From contig JAYKKT010000059.1 in the NCBI GenBank assembly GCA_036023115.1, forward strand, positions 1,950,501-2,014,500: a stretch of 64,000 nt of DNA, read 5' to 3'. Source of the DNA: Brasenia schreberi (taxonomy: Eukaryota > Streptophyta > Magnoliopsida > Nymphaeales > Cabombaceae). The notes beneath the pieces were generated by a model. That model ran no database searches, was not told where the DNA came from, and worked only from the letters and a program-made list of their open reading frames with translations. The translations under genes were made by a program, and so were the position numbers. Below, piece by piece: positions 62,561 to 64,000 of the stretch. Position 1 is the first letter of the stretch. Each line of letters begins with the position of its first letter.

Positions 62561-64000
62561 TTAAATAACATAATAAAATATACATATATTATGCTCACCG
62601 TTAAAAATTATTGTTGAGCATGATGATAACACACGTATCAAACATCCCTCATAACAGACTATTGAGTGTCTCATACTAGTAACATAAATATTGTCGACCC
62701 TATTGTAAAAAAGAATATCAACGCTACATTTCATTGAGTAGTGATAATTGAACTCATATATAACATAAACATCCAATAATGTCTAGGGCAAGACCCATCC
62801 CTTCTTTATAAAATATGTCGAATAACAATATCTACAGCACCATCATCTACGAAAATTTGTGCATATATGTCACTCATGCGTGCCACCTCATTCAAGCACT
62901 TTATACAAGCTTCACACCACCGCCCTTCTCTTTGTTCAACAAGTGTGCCAATGTCTTTATACCTGTAATTTCTCATCTTTAATAACATTTATCCAAGTAT
63001 TTACAAAAAAGCCTATAAAGTGTGGTATTGTCAGTTCAAAGTTTAGTTACCTCGAAATGTTCTTGTCAATGGTTGAGAGAGTATCACAACTCATTGAAGA
63101 GAAATGACCCAACCCATAAGATGCATCACATCCTCGACCACATGTACGCCCACGGTGACCTCTGTGCGAGGTAGTCATTTCTGTATGCTCCTAAGTTGAC
63201 AAGTTTCTTATCGTAGATTGATTAGATGGTCTCTCTTTAGGAAGACGAATTAGTGATTCTTTTAGTGTAGTGTACTAAGGACTCAATTGTTCATCCAATA
63301 TCTTAACAAATTTATCGCGTTGTCGATAATTTTATAACTTTCTCCAAACGGTTTATATAGATGTCTCTCCATCATCTCCTACCTTATCGACAATATATAG
63401 GGTATCCTCCTCTATGTCTAACTTTTTTAAAAATGGATCAATAGTTGATAATTCTATCGAAGAACCACATTTAAGCATAAGGTTGAATTAATAAGCACAA
63501 AATATACCATATAAACGTCACAAATTACAATGATATCTTCCTATATATGAACCCATCATCTCCATAAGATTGTACTCATTTACAATAAGTTTAAGAGTAC
63601 ATTGTGATACTCTTCTCTAAAGCTTCGCAACCATATCTTCTTTTATGTCAATGTAATGTATTGTTATAATTCTTTATTTCTCAAATAACTTCTTCAATTC
63701 TATAATATGCAACTCTATCAATGAATATAATTATTTCTAAATTGTGTCAAATTTAAAAGTTGAGATACCAATGAACTCTTTTAATCTTGCGTGTGTACTT
63801 TTTACCATAACAAATATGAATATACAATCATTATACATTTGAAGAACAGTGGATGATATAAATGCATTGAAACCCAAATTCACATGCCTATTACTCATAT
63901 GAATACTATAATGAATGACCTTATCTCTCCATGTTGAGATAATTCTCTCGTTGTATGGGTCTAACCACTATTTTTTAATGTAGGAGAGTAAAGCGGAGAA
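62561..64000 (-). pseudogene. FAR1-like MULE transposase remnant with C-terminal OTU-like region; 5' part beyond window
   Basis: Minus-strand order from the right edge: WLDPYNERIISTWRDKVIHY, MVKSTHARLKEFIG, SLIELHIIELKKLFEK, VSQCTLKLIVNEYN, a SWIM-like HCNL, stop, RLYGIFCAY, then STIDPFLKKLDIEED and KESLIRLPKERPSNQSTIRN. These are the C-terminal half of FAR1/MULE transposases. Further on: a GHRGRTCGRGC linker, then an OTU-protease-like region NYRYKDIGTLVEQREGRWCE, YAQIF, and DVYVIYEFNYHYSMKCSVDI, then MRHSIVCYEG. The catalytic Cys of OTU (DGNCGYR in the family) reads NYRYK here, so it is lost. Frequent TGA at expected Arg CGA. Confidence 0.68.

Overview
This is plant nuclear DNA, from a flowering plant whose lineage I cannot fix from this window. 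The evidence is intron-containing genes of plant-specific families (an auxin response factor, a plant TEL2, a THA8-like organelle protein), GT-AG introns, and a heavy load of Ty1/copia, RTE, hAT and Mutator-like elements. AT-rich spacers are full of (TA)n, (CT)n and (GA)n tracts.

Layout. (1) 0.2-2.3 kb, minus strand: the first six coding exons of an ARF3/ARF4-clade gene, closest to ARF4, running off the left edge. (2) 2.3-17.9 kb: gene-poor spacer with microsatellites, a MITE-like repeat, a 75-bp degenerate tandem repeat, SINE-like pieces and two old RTE scraps. (3) 17.9-24.3 kb: a non-autonomous LTR element with a PPR gene fragment in its 5' LTR. Its body holds a nested copia element (5-bp target duplication GTAGA), a nucleolin-like RRM fragment and a truncated RTE. 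(4) 24.6-30.1 kb: a TIR element with a perfect 8-bp duplication. It carries the first exon of a SKIP8-like F-box gene and was later hit by a second hAT with a broken transposase. (5) 30.3-49.6 kb, minus strand: a TELO2 (TEL2) gene stretched over 19 kb. Its introns hold a complete copia element, a head-to-head RTE chimera, a hAT deletion derivative, a nearly intact RTE and a copia 3' end. (6) 52.7-53.7 kb, plus strand: an intact two-exon THA8-like gene. (7) 54.1-57 kb: an RTE 5' fragment fused to a decayed minus-strand copia. (8) 60.1-64 kb: a decayed plant-mobile-domain gene facing a decayed FAR1-like MULE transposase with a C-terminal OTU-like region.

The host genes do not form a pathway: ARF4 acts in auxin transcription, TELO2 stabilises PIKK kinases, and THA8-like proteins work in organelle RNA metabolism. 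What links the window is transposon activity: nested insertion, capture of host gene pieces by three carriers, and intron growth in TELO2. The TELO2 copy as read has an in-frame TGA, and I could not find its expected middle exons. It is either damaged or wrongly assembled here.

Limits: all homology calls come from recognising motifs by eye. Exon borders were placed by GT-AG and phase. Nothing was searched against a database.
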